A DNA stretch of 64,000 nucleotides from Malurus cyaneus samueli. Lineage: Eukaryota > Chordata > Aves > Passeriformes > Maluridae. The notes beneath the pieces were generated by a model that saw only the letters and a list, made by a program, of their open reading frames with translations, did not search any database and was not told where the DNA came from. The stretch spans positions 44,963,361-45,027,360 of the forward strand of contig CM019216.1 in assembly GCA_009741485.1 (NCBI GenBank), given 5' to 3'. The translations under genes were made by a program, and so were the position numbers. Shown here piece after piece: positions 1 to 10,100 of the stretch (its first letter is position 1; every line of letters starts with the position of its first letter).

Positions 1-3000
1 ATTTCAAAACTTTGATTTATTAGAATAGTATCTCCACCAATTTAACTCAGTAGACAAGAAGTTCTTTAATACACATGAGCCTTTTTCAGCAGAGGTAGAA
101 TTGCTTACTTTCTCTAAGTTCATGGCTCTTACCTGCTGTGCCCGCTCACTGACTGATTCATACGTACATGTAAAACTCTTGGCAGTTCAGGGAAGTGCCC
201 ACCCTAGCATGAGAAGAGATTCTTCTTAAAAAGTACAACCACCATGCATGAAGATCTCAGAACATGAGCCCTGATATGAACTTTATGATTTACCTTTGAG
301 AGTGTGCTTGTTGCATGGGATTTCATTTCATTCATCCTTATTCTAACAATTCTGTGTACAAGCAAGGGAATGGGGCACAAACTACCTCAATAGAGTCTGG
401 AGCATTGTTATTTGTTCCAAATAATTCATCTACTTACTAATTTCTTATCTTTCCATGTTAAAAGAGGTCAATCTATACAGATACCAATATGAAACTGAGT
501 GAGAGCTCCCATCTAGGCTATAGTACACTGTTTTTTGGTGGTCTGGATGATAATATGTAGGTATTATAAAAATCAAATGACATATCATTTTGTCCCCTTC
601 TCCCTCATACAATGTGTACCTGTAGTGTCAGTACATTCCTTCATTCTTTTCTTACTGTCTTCCTCTCTCTCTTGTTTGTTTTCCCAGACTCATTCTGAAG
701 ATGGAGTTGGATTTTGCAGCTGTGAAGACTAAATTCTCTATTAAATATAACAATAAAACCAAAAAACTAAGTGTAGGCTCTGTTCAGTTTCATAAAGTCG
801 GGATATTTTCCAGGCCCTGAAATCACCCCTATTTACACTTAACCCAGGAGCTATGTTATTTGGGGTAATTCCAGGCAATGAGCACACAATTCCCTGTAGC
901 ATGGCTCCACCTCCAGTATTTTGCTATGAATTTTCTTTTTACTTTATTTTGCAATTTTGTTGCTTAAAATATACTATGTTATCATTTTCTAGGGGCATTT
1001 TCTCAAAGTTTAGCCAAACACACACTGAATGAAACATAAGTGAAGCAGCGAGACCCTCCAGTGTGATATAATATTGCCTACTCTGAACAATTAAAGTTTC
1101 CACTTGGAGAAGATTTATCATAGAAATAAATGAGAGCCTTTCTTTTCCTCATCCCAGCTTCATATTGTTGGCAGCATACTAAAATCTGTACGAACATTTA
1201 AAAACATGTACTGTACCTGTTTGTGCTCTAGTGAAAACCTGATTGTCTTGTTTCCTTACGTGGAGCCACTCTCTCAAGCTGCAGTCTTCCTCTGCCACCT
1301 ACCTCCCTCTGTCTGAAATATTATCTAAAAAAGTGGAAAGAAAGATATTTCTAAAATGAAAGCATTTACAGGAATTAAAGCCTTCATATAAAACCACTTT
1401 CTTTTTCAAAACAAAACATGCAAATGTGTAAGTGTGCAATCAAAATCACTGAGACTGAACATTGCAGTCTATATGTCACAATTACATGAAGAGTTTAGTG
1501 TCTGTATTAATAGGTGATTAAGAAACATCAAAAGAGTGTAGACACAACCTTTTTCTACTTTCACATGATAAAACAGATCCCTCCTATTTTGTGCATGGAG
1601 GTGATCGTTAAGGAAAATTTTCACTGAAATTGCCTTTCTGCCCTGATCACAGAAAATTATGTATTAACCATACTGTATATAAATACAAAAAATATCTGTA
1701 GAGTATCTTGGTGAATGAATCTCAGACCAAGCCAGATTCACCTTTCTGGAGGCTCGGTGCTGAGAGGGGGAAAGAGATGCACAGTGATTCAGCTCAGATC
1801 TGACTGTGCCACAACACCTGCATCAGAAAAGCTGCTGCCTCTGCCTCTGCCTCTGAGGGGAAACCAGCTCTGTTCCCATGCCAGTTTGTGAAAAAAACTC
1901 CCATGAACTTTCACATTGCGAAATCAAGCCCCAGATTCAATGCACTCAGTCCGTTCTCATGTGTGTGAATGTATTCCCTCATGACAGCTCTAGCTTTCCC
2001 TTCCAAGCCCTGCATAATGATCTCTTCATCTGCCGCCATCAGTAGAGGAGGGACAGGTGATGCCTGTGGCCCGTCAGGGTTGGGCAGCACGGCTGAGTGA
2101 CACACGCCAGATGCTGCCCCCTGAGCTGGGCTGCAGCTCCCCTGGAAATACATCACGGAGTAAAAATCACCACGTACATTCCAGCTGCTGCACAGCATGT
2201 CACTGGAGCAGACGGGCTGTCACGTGTACAAATGTACACCAAATAGTATCCCTACGTGTGATTAATTAGTGACTAGCGGTTAATTCTTTGAGGTGTAGGG
2301 GGAGAAAGGAAAAGGGAAAAAAAACTCACGCCTTCAAAGGAAGGTCAAAATTAACTATAGAAGGTCTCTGAGGTTGAAAAACAAAATAAAACTGGGTTCT
2401 TCAGTGAAGTCAGTGGTATGTGTCGCCAGATTTTTACTTTGTGCTTTTACTATATTTATAATACTGATCTTTAAAGTCAATTAATTCAGTGTCCACAAAA
2501 ACTACCAAGCCAGCAGCTCTTGAGCCTGAAGTCTTCTGCATTAATACAGACCCAGAGGCTGGACCTTCAAAAACATCCCTGACTACACCATGGTAACAGT
2601 TGCCAAGCCCTAAAAAAACAAAAAGCTTTTAGGGATATGGAACACAAAGACTGACAAGATAAGAAAGAGGAACAGCTTTATCTAGCTTATTTCAACCAAA
2701 TTTGACCCATGTAAACCCACAAGTAGTGCATTCAGCTAGAAGTTAAGTGTATGCTGAGTCCTACAGGCAGATTGAGGCATTAGAGAGTAGAGAGCAGGAA
2801 TAGGATGCTTCCTATTTCAGATGACTGAAACTGAATTTATCATCTCATAGAGGAGGCACTGCACACACAGCAAATGGACAAGAATTGCACAAAATGAGTC
2901 AACACATGATCTTTACTATTTAGAAATATGACTACTGCCACATAGTAGTTTAGACATGAACACTGGATATGTGAACACTGATATTCATAGTAGTTAGTTT

Positions 3001-6000
3001 GTGAATTGTGCAAGATGACCATGTAACTTTAAAGTTGCCATAAAATCACACCAATAAATTTAGCAGGCAGCATAGTAACAACAATACCAGTGATAAAGTG
3101 AGAGGTGGGACATTTGGCAATACCTGAGTCCATTGCTGAGTCTCTTGGCATTGTCCAGAACAAATAGCACATGAATGGAGCTGTTTGAAGTGTTGCACAT
3201 CTATGACCAAGGAAGACAAGTGATGGAAAAAGTCATAGAAAGGATGACTGTACAAGGCATCACGAGCAGGTGTTTTAGGCTCACATGGGATCATCACAGT
3301 TTTCAGCCTAGTAACTTGCAATCTCAATCAGATATGCAAGTGTTTAGAAGAAATTCCAGAACTTCCCAGTACCATCAGCTCCTCACCACCAAGCAGTCCA
3401 TGTTTTTTACATCCTTGTAGTAGCAAAACTGAAAATACTGTGGTCATCACAGTGGGAAAGCACAATTTTTAATGACGTCTTTAAAACTGTATTGTGGCAA
3501 AAAAACCCAACAGCCATGAGCATCTGTTCCTAAGAAGCTGTTTTACTTTGCGTACACCTCCAGCAAAAGAAATGTTAGAAAAACAGCAAGTCCTTGCCGC
3601 AATATTTATAAAACAATATTGAAAAAATTGTATAGGTTGCAGATAAAAAAAGTACAAAAACTATTAGAGGGATTGCAGTAGAAAGTTAAGGAGCTCCATC
3701 AATTTTGGCAGGGAAAAAAATTTATTATATAGCATAAAATCAGTTTCATAAGAGAAAACATTACATACAAAAGGACTGTTTAGATAACTGAAATGAGCCA
3801 TTGCATGAACCAACAGCTGGGAGCTGAAGCCAACCCAGCTCAAGCTGAAGTTAAAAATGCAGAAGGGTGCTAAACTGAGTGACAAATGACTGCAGTGAGG
3901 GCTGGATCCCCTACCCAGCTCATGGTATCTTCTATTTGGAAAAGCATGCCTTAGTGGAAACAATGAAAGTCTCCCTGGGCTTCTAAAGTACATGAAGAAC
4001 AGCAAGAATGATATATGTGGTACAACTGAAAAGCCAGAAAAGTTCCTTCTGGATAATAAATATTTCATCCTTTCATTAAATATGATGTTCAGTGCTCAAA
4101 CCTTCACACACCAGGGTCTGGCAGGCTAGCACTGGATATGGGATTTCCAGGGAAGGTGAGCAATCAATGTGCTCAGTGCTATTACGTTTTTATCCCAGTC
4201 TTTCTGAATGTTGATATTTTGTTTGATGGTCTTTGTTTGTCTGGTGAGCCATATGTAGCAGTACCAAATTCTTGTAAAAGGTTCCCCATTAATTAGAAGG
4301 AAACACTGACATGCTTTATAGGAGTGTTTTCTGAGGCAAGTTGTAACTTTCTGCATCTCGCTGTTTAGTAGAATCCATCATTCTTTATCCCTAACAAAAT
4401 TTTCTTTTCACATTACTGCTGTGAAATATTTACCAATGTGTGGCTGCAGGACTAGGCCCACGGCAGCTCTGTAATGGTACACAGCCAGTTCTTAACCCAT
4501 GTCCTTCCTAAAAGTGTGCTTTCTTTTATTGCTTGTCATAATTTTCTCTCTGAGGTAACTCAGCTGTTTCTTTCCAAGTTTTTGTAGTTCCTTATGTGAC
4601 TCAACCCACCTAAAATTCTTTAGTTAAGACCAAGAAAAACCATTTTTACATAATTCTAAATACACAGTGAGATCATTAGTGAATAAAGTTTCTGACCCCT
4701 GGTTTCCAGGATAATTTCCTATACCAGGACTAATTTCTGAGAGTGCACTAAAGAGGCAAAATAATGCCAACATTTTTGCATGAATGTTTGTATTGCTCTG
4801 CCTTTGTATACACCACTGTATTTGTAGTGCCTTAAGACACTGAAGTTTACTCGAGTCTTACACTGCACAGATTTACAGTTGAATATACTGTCTATAAAAG
4901 AAACTGAATTCATACCAAGCCACATCAGGCCTGATTCCCCTAACATATACTTGAGCGTAAGGTGAAAGCCTTAAATTCAGCCCTCAAGGAGAGGTTCTCC
5001 AGGGTACACAAGCCAGAGCAGTTGCACATGTTGCTGTTCCACTTTGGGTTTTTCCACACAAGAAGTGAATGCTCAGCCTTGGCAAGTGTCGGGTCCTACC
5101 TTTTCTATGGCACAGAGCCCTGGCGAAGAGCAGGAAGGTGTCCTGTGTCTTTGGAGCAGGGGTTCATTGGACTTACCCTCTTAGAAATGGGCTTTTTGGG
5201 TACCTTACCTATCATGCTATCACCTTTGAAACAGACACAGAACAGTGTGTGCTGGGAAAGCTCCCTACCTCTCTCAAACACGGAAGAGAAGTGAGATCCC
5301 ATTGTCCCAAGTGAGATTCCTCAGTCTCACGCTGTGACGAGCGAAGGGCTGTTCTTTAGCTAACAGCTTTAATTTGGACACCAGCCACAGAGCGAGTCCT
5401 TCTCTTTACAGTGACTACTTGCTTACTGTTCAAGAGATATAAAATTATAGAGTATAAGATAAATTTCTCATTTTAAAGCCTAATACCCAGAGGTCATCCC
5501 CTCCTTACCTTGACTACCAACACAAAATTTGATCTGACGGAGGAAGGAGCAATGCAGAAGCAGAACCCCCAACCATAGTGTTTCAAGCTACATTTTAGTA
5601 TGAAAAGTGAATTTCCCAAACTAGAATAGGGAGAAAAAATGCTTGCTTAAATATGAATTTTAAACCTTGCACCTGGTGCAAAAAACATTGAAACATGCTC
5701 ATCAGGCACTGAAATATGATTTTGGTGAATGACAGGCATTCAAAACAATTTCTAGCACTTGGAATATAAAAACTGCTTTTTGGAAAAAACAAAATAGAGT
5801 CAATGCTTAGTTTTAAATATGAGGTTTTTCTGCTAAGATTAGTTTCAATATTTCCAGGTCTTCAAAATTCAAAGTGTTCATTCTTTTTAGGTTTTTTTTC
5901 CCAATACTTTTGCAACCAATCAGCATCTGAAAACTGAATATTTCTGTATTTTTTTTTGTATTTTTTTTGTATTTTTTCTGCTTTTTAGAGGTGCTTAAAA

Positions 6001-6400
6001 TAAAACAAAATGGGTCTCTTCTCACAATAACTGTGACCCATACCGTGAAGCTGAACACTTCAAAGAGTTTATGTTGAAATGAGAACGTACATCTCTGTTA
6101 AAAAACAATCTACCTCCTATCCAACTCCATTGAAAAGAGCAGTGAATATACATTCACCTATTTAAAACTTTGTGCGTCGTACTCAGGAGAAAACCAGGGA
6201 GTAAATCCAGTTTACCTTCACGATAATTTGTTGTTTTGGCGTGACTTTGCCCTCGGCGTTGTTTTAGTTTCTATTAAATGCAAAAGCATCACCGTTCCAG
6301 GGATTTGTGATGATTCTAAAGTTTCTGGAGCGATTCCTTCTCGAGAGCAGCTGGTTTTTCCTCCTTCGGTTTATCAGACCTCTCAGTCCAGTGGTTTTGG
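1..6400. other. Gene-free upstream flank of VGLL2
   Basis: No convincing exon, RNA gene or named transposon was found here. The open frames present are short, lack recognisable protein motifs and sit in AT-rich DNA. A T-rich stretch at 5946-5980 repeats a short TGTA-plus-T-run unit about three times. Base composition changes sharply to GC-rich near 6.4 kb, where the VGLL2 CpG island begins. Distal VGLL2 enhancers could lie here, but I see none I can defend. Confidence 0.6.
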
Positions 6401-7023
6401 TGGTGGCATTTTCCAGCGGACGCGGGACTTGGTGGGCTTTGGAGGGCGTCACCCAGATCCCTGCCTTTCCCGGAGCTCCACTTCGCCCGACCAGGAGCGG
6501 GACCGACGGGTGGGGGGCGGCAGGATCATCCTCCCCGGGGGCCGCGGGGCAGCACCCGGCACAGGACGCAAGCGGAATGTAATGAAATAAATGAAATAAA
6601 ATTAAAAGCACGGGGAGATGGGTTGACAGGCTGGCTAAACCCCCATCTCCCGCCGACCTCCTCTTCCCCTCGCACCCCGCAGCCGCCTGCCCGTCCCTCT
6701 GCACCGCACCACCCAGCCCGCCGTTCCTGGGCAGTCCCGGCTGTGGAAGTGGGGTCTCCCTACTCCCTCCGCCTCTCCACTCTCCGGGCCGGAGCAGAAA
6801 CTGCCCCGGCGGCCGGGGAGCCCCTCCAGTCCCGCCGTGTTTGCGGGAGAGAGCCACGTTATCGGAAGGGCAGGAGGCAGGGAAAGAAGGCAGGGAAGGG
6901 GTGTCAGGGAAGCCCAGCGCTGCCTCATCCCCCCCTCACTCCTCCCCCCAGTGCGTGCTGCCTCTTAACCCCCGGGAACCTCCCTCCCGCGAAGCATTAC
7001 TCCACTTCGCAGAACACGAGTTG

Positions 7024-7062
7024 ATGAGGAAAAAAATACTTCTCGGCTGCGGCCAGCCATGA
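7024..7062 (+). other. Upstream ORF overlapping the VGLL2 start codon
   Basis: An ATG at 7024 opens a 12-codon frame whose TGA stop (7060-7062) shares bases with the VGLL2 ATG (7059-7061), an ATGA overlap. The context of the upstream ATG is poor (T at -3), whereas the VGLL2 ATG has G at -3. The same frame also extends to an ATG at 6841, which would give a 73-codon ORF if transcription starts that far upstream. This arrangement can lower or gate translation by reinitiation; that effect is inferred and depends on where the transcript starts. Confidence 0.4.
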
Positions 7063-7139
7063 GCTGTTTGGATGTTATGTACCAAGTCTACGGTCCTCCC
7101 CAGCCCTACTTCGCAGCAGCCTACAGCCCCTACCACCAG
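7059..7139 (+). CDS. VGLL2: VGLL2 exon 1 (coding part)
   Basis: Encodes residues 1-27, rich in Tyr and Pro, which are nearly invariant in VGLL2. The donor is CAG|GTACGT at 7140, phase 0. The ATG has G at -3. The 5' untranslated part extends upstream by an unknown length. Confidence 0.95.
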
Positions 7140-10100
7140 GTACGTGTAGGGGACAGCGGTGAAGAGGCAGAAGGTGGGAGGGGTATCGTCTGGAGGATGG
7201 CCTCACCAAAAGGAAAAAGGGAAAAGGAGAAGGGGAGGGGAAAAGGGGGGCGGAGGGGGGGAGATCTGGGAGCCTGCGATGGTGAGCGGAGCAGAACCGC
7301 ATCCCACCTTGGCGCGGGGTTCGGCAGGGTACGTACCCCGGCGGCAAACGACGGGCTGCTGGATGCCTTGCGCGCGATTTTAACAATCAGAGGGATTTTG
7401 AAGGGGATTGTTTGCTTTTATGCTTGTTTTTAAATGTTTGTTTGTTTGGTGTCTGAACTGGGACGGGCTCCCTCCGAGCGCTGCGGGTCGGCGCAGCGAT
7501 GTCCACGGTGTGTGGGGACCGTCGAGAGCTGCGAGACCGGGATTCCCGGGGCATCGCTCACCCGTGCACGCCGGCATCCCAGCGGCTGCCGCGGAAGCCG
7601 CTTGGTGGGAGATTTTACAACCGCCTCAGAGGGGCACACCGTAGTTACTCTGTGCAAGTGGGGGAGGCGAGAGAGCCAGAAGGTTGCGGGGTTTTCCCAG
7701 TTTGCAATGAAGGAGGAAACCCCGGCCGCGAAGGGGAGCAAGGAGCTACAGGATGCTCCCCGCTCCCGGGGCGCTCTCGGCGGCGGCGGGACCCCGGCCC
7801 GTCCCCCAACCCCCGGGCTGCAGGCGGCTTGCGCCGCCAGCGAAACCCGCGGATGCCTAGTGGGCTGGAGCCACGTCTCGGTGCCTCACCGCGTGTAGCT
7901 CCTCCCGGGCGGTTGCGGGTAACAACTAATCCCGAAGTTTCAATAAAAGGGTCCCTGCGGCCGCGGGGACGTTTCGGGCACGCACTGCCCGTGGTGCGCG
8001 GGATTCTGCTGGCGCCGGGACGCGCACGGTCCCGCGTGGGTCAGGCTCGCCTCCCCTGGCTGCACCTGCTGCACACCGCTTTCCTGTTGCCCCGCTGCGT
8101 TCTCAGTTTTTCCCTCGCCCTTACTCCTTCCAGAAATTAATTTCTTCCCGCCCCATGATAACGAAAAAGGGGATGGATATAGAGAAGAGCGCCCCGGGCC
8201 GAAGTGGGTGCAACACCCGCCGTGCAGTGCCGGACGGGGCCAGCGGCGTGGTGGTCCCTGTGCCGCTTCCAGAGCCCGGCAGCGGAGCCCAGTACCCGTC
8301 ACAAATAGCAGATGATGTCTTCTCCCACTTTGCCTGCCCTCCCACCACGCCATCAGCCCCCGGCACACGGCTCACGACGTTATTAAGGGGGATGATCATT
8401 ACCTCAATGGCCGAAGAGTGAGCCAAGCGGAAAGACGGTCGGCGCGACAAGTGACACTATTAAATATATCTCGCGTCTTGGCCCAAGAGTCTGCCCAAGA
8501 GTCCCCTCGGTGCCGGCCGCCCCAAGGCTCTGCCCGCAGAGGCCAAGCCCGGGCTCCGCGTCCCTGGGTTTATTGCTAAGAAACTCCCAGCAGCTGCAGA
8601 CACGCTAAGGCTCATAAAGACGGGAAACATCCCGCAAACTTCTCAACTCTCGCTGTTTTCCCACTCGGCGAAGTGCAGTAAAACCAGAATAATCTTGTAG
8701 TAAATATCTGGAGCTTTCTGCTGTCCAGGGAAATGCTGAGTTTTGCCCTGAAATGTGTTCGAGATTGCCAGTCTTTTTCCCCACTCTTTCCTTCTCCCTC
8801 GCCGCTGTGTGTTACATTTTCCGAGCCAGGGACCGACTGGCTCTCTCCTTCTCCAGCTGCCGGCGCTGGTCCGTGGGTGCCCGGTCGTCTCCCGGCCGTG
8901 CCCCCCGTCCGTACCCCGAGTCGGTGCCCCCGCATTGCAGCCCCTTGGCATTGCCGTCCGCTCCGGAGCCAGCTCCAAAGGGCCTTCTTGTGCGGGGCTT
9001 GGTGCGGGGGGACCCGGTGATGTGACCCCCTCCCGGCCGCGCCTTCCCCACCCGGCGGCTGTCTTGCTCTATCCGACCGACACTTGTGGATTTCGGGCCC
9101 TCAGCTCTATTTGCAGCCCCTTCGCTGCCCCCTGACTACAGGAGGGAAAGGGGGTGGGTTGCGCTGTGTGCTAAGGGAACTGCTGGCAGCCGAGGACCAG
9201 ACTTTTGCATCCTCTGGGAAAGACCGCGGGAGCGGGCTCGGCGCTGCACGCCGGCTGGGCCAGGGCGGGCCAGCGCACCTTGATGGGCTGCGTGACCAGC
9301 TCTCTTTTCTTTCCTGCTCTACAGAAACTCGCCTTTTACTCCAAAATGCAAGAAGCCCCGGAGAGCGGCAGCGGCGCCGGCAGCTCCTTCTCCAGCCACC
9401 CCGCGGCCAGCATCAAGGAGGAGGACTGCAGCCCCGAGAAGGAGCGACCCCCCGAGGCCGAGTACATCAGCTCCCGCTGTGTCCTCTTCACCTACTTCCA
9501 GGGGGACATCAGCGCCGTGGTGGACGAGCACTTCAGCCGGGCGCTCAGCCAGCCCAGCAGCTTCTCCCTCGGCAGCGCGAAGGCGGCGCGGAACGCGGGC
9601 TCCTGGCGGGGTGAGCGCCCAGTGCGGAGCGGGGGGCGCGGGGAGCGGTGGAGACCCCCTCCGGACCGGCACCTGGCCCCCGCCTCGACCGGCAATATCG
9701 GCTCCCTCCTGCCTCCCGCCAGCGGCTGCTGCCCGGCGGGCATCCCCTGGGATACCAGCTGCCAGCTGCTTGGCCCTTCTAGGGGAAGCAAAAGGAAAGA
9801 ATAAAGCCCTTCAGTTTATGCCGGGCTGCCGTGGCCCGGGGGGAAGCTGCCTCGGTGGTCAGGGGAAACGAATTGCCTTTGTACTGCAGGTGCTTTACCT
9901 GGTGGGAGCTACCACCAAACTAGCAGCAGAGTGACCCCCACACTGTGGCGAGTGCATTCCCTGTGGACCCTAGCTTTCAGTTTAGAGTGGTCATAGTGAT
10001 GGAAGCAAAGCAAAAAGCAAACGTGGGAACCATCTCCTCAACTTCCCACCTCTAAAAATAATGATTCTGTGTATCCCTGTCTTGCCCTGCATGCATCACC

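Larger units (their letters stand above)
6400..9960 (+). promoter_or_regulatory. VGLL2: CpG island with VGLL2 promoter region
   Basis: The stretch is strongly GC-rich and dense in CG dinucleotides compared with the AT-rich DNA on its left, and it spans the 5' flank, exon 1, intron 1, exon 2 and the start of intron 2. Long CpG islands that cover the first exons are usual for developmental regulators. No clear TATA box lies at a standard distance from the start codon; an AT-rich patch at about 6584-6608 is the only candidate. A TEAD-type core (GGAATG) lies at 6574-6579. The transcription start is not visible and is probably between 6.6 and 7.0 kb (inference). Confidence 0.7.

Noticed and set aside
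3664..4068. 134-codon antisense frame in the left flank
   Set aside because: No motif, no promoter or polyadenylation context; expected by chance over this length.
6264..6928. Antisense frames of 97-197 codons upstream of VGLL2
   Set aside because: Same GC-rich artefact; no family motif, no splice signals and no polyadenylation context on that strand.
7430..8140. Long overlapping open frames on both strands in VGLL2 intron 1 (up to 213 codons)
   Set aside because: They lie in GC-rich CpG island DNA where stops are rare, have Arg/Pro/Gly-rich composition in all frames, and lie between well-supported exons 1 and 2 of VGLL2.
8612..9051. Clustered open frames before VGLL2 exon 2
   Set aside because: All frames are open by composition; none continues into exon 2 in phase with the TDU frame.
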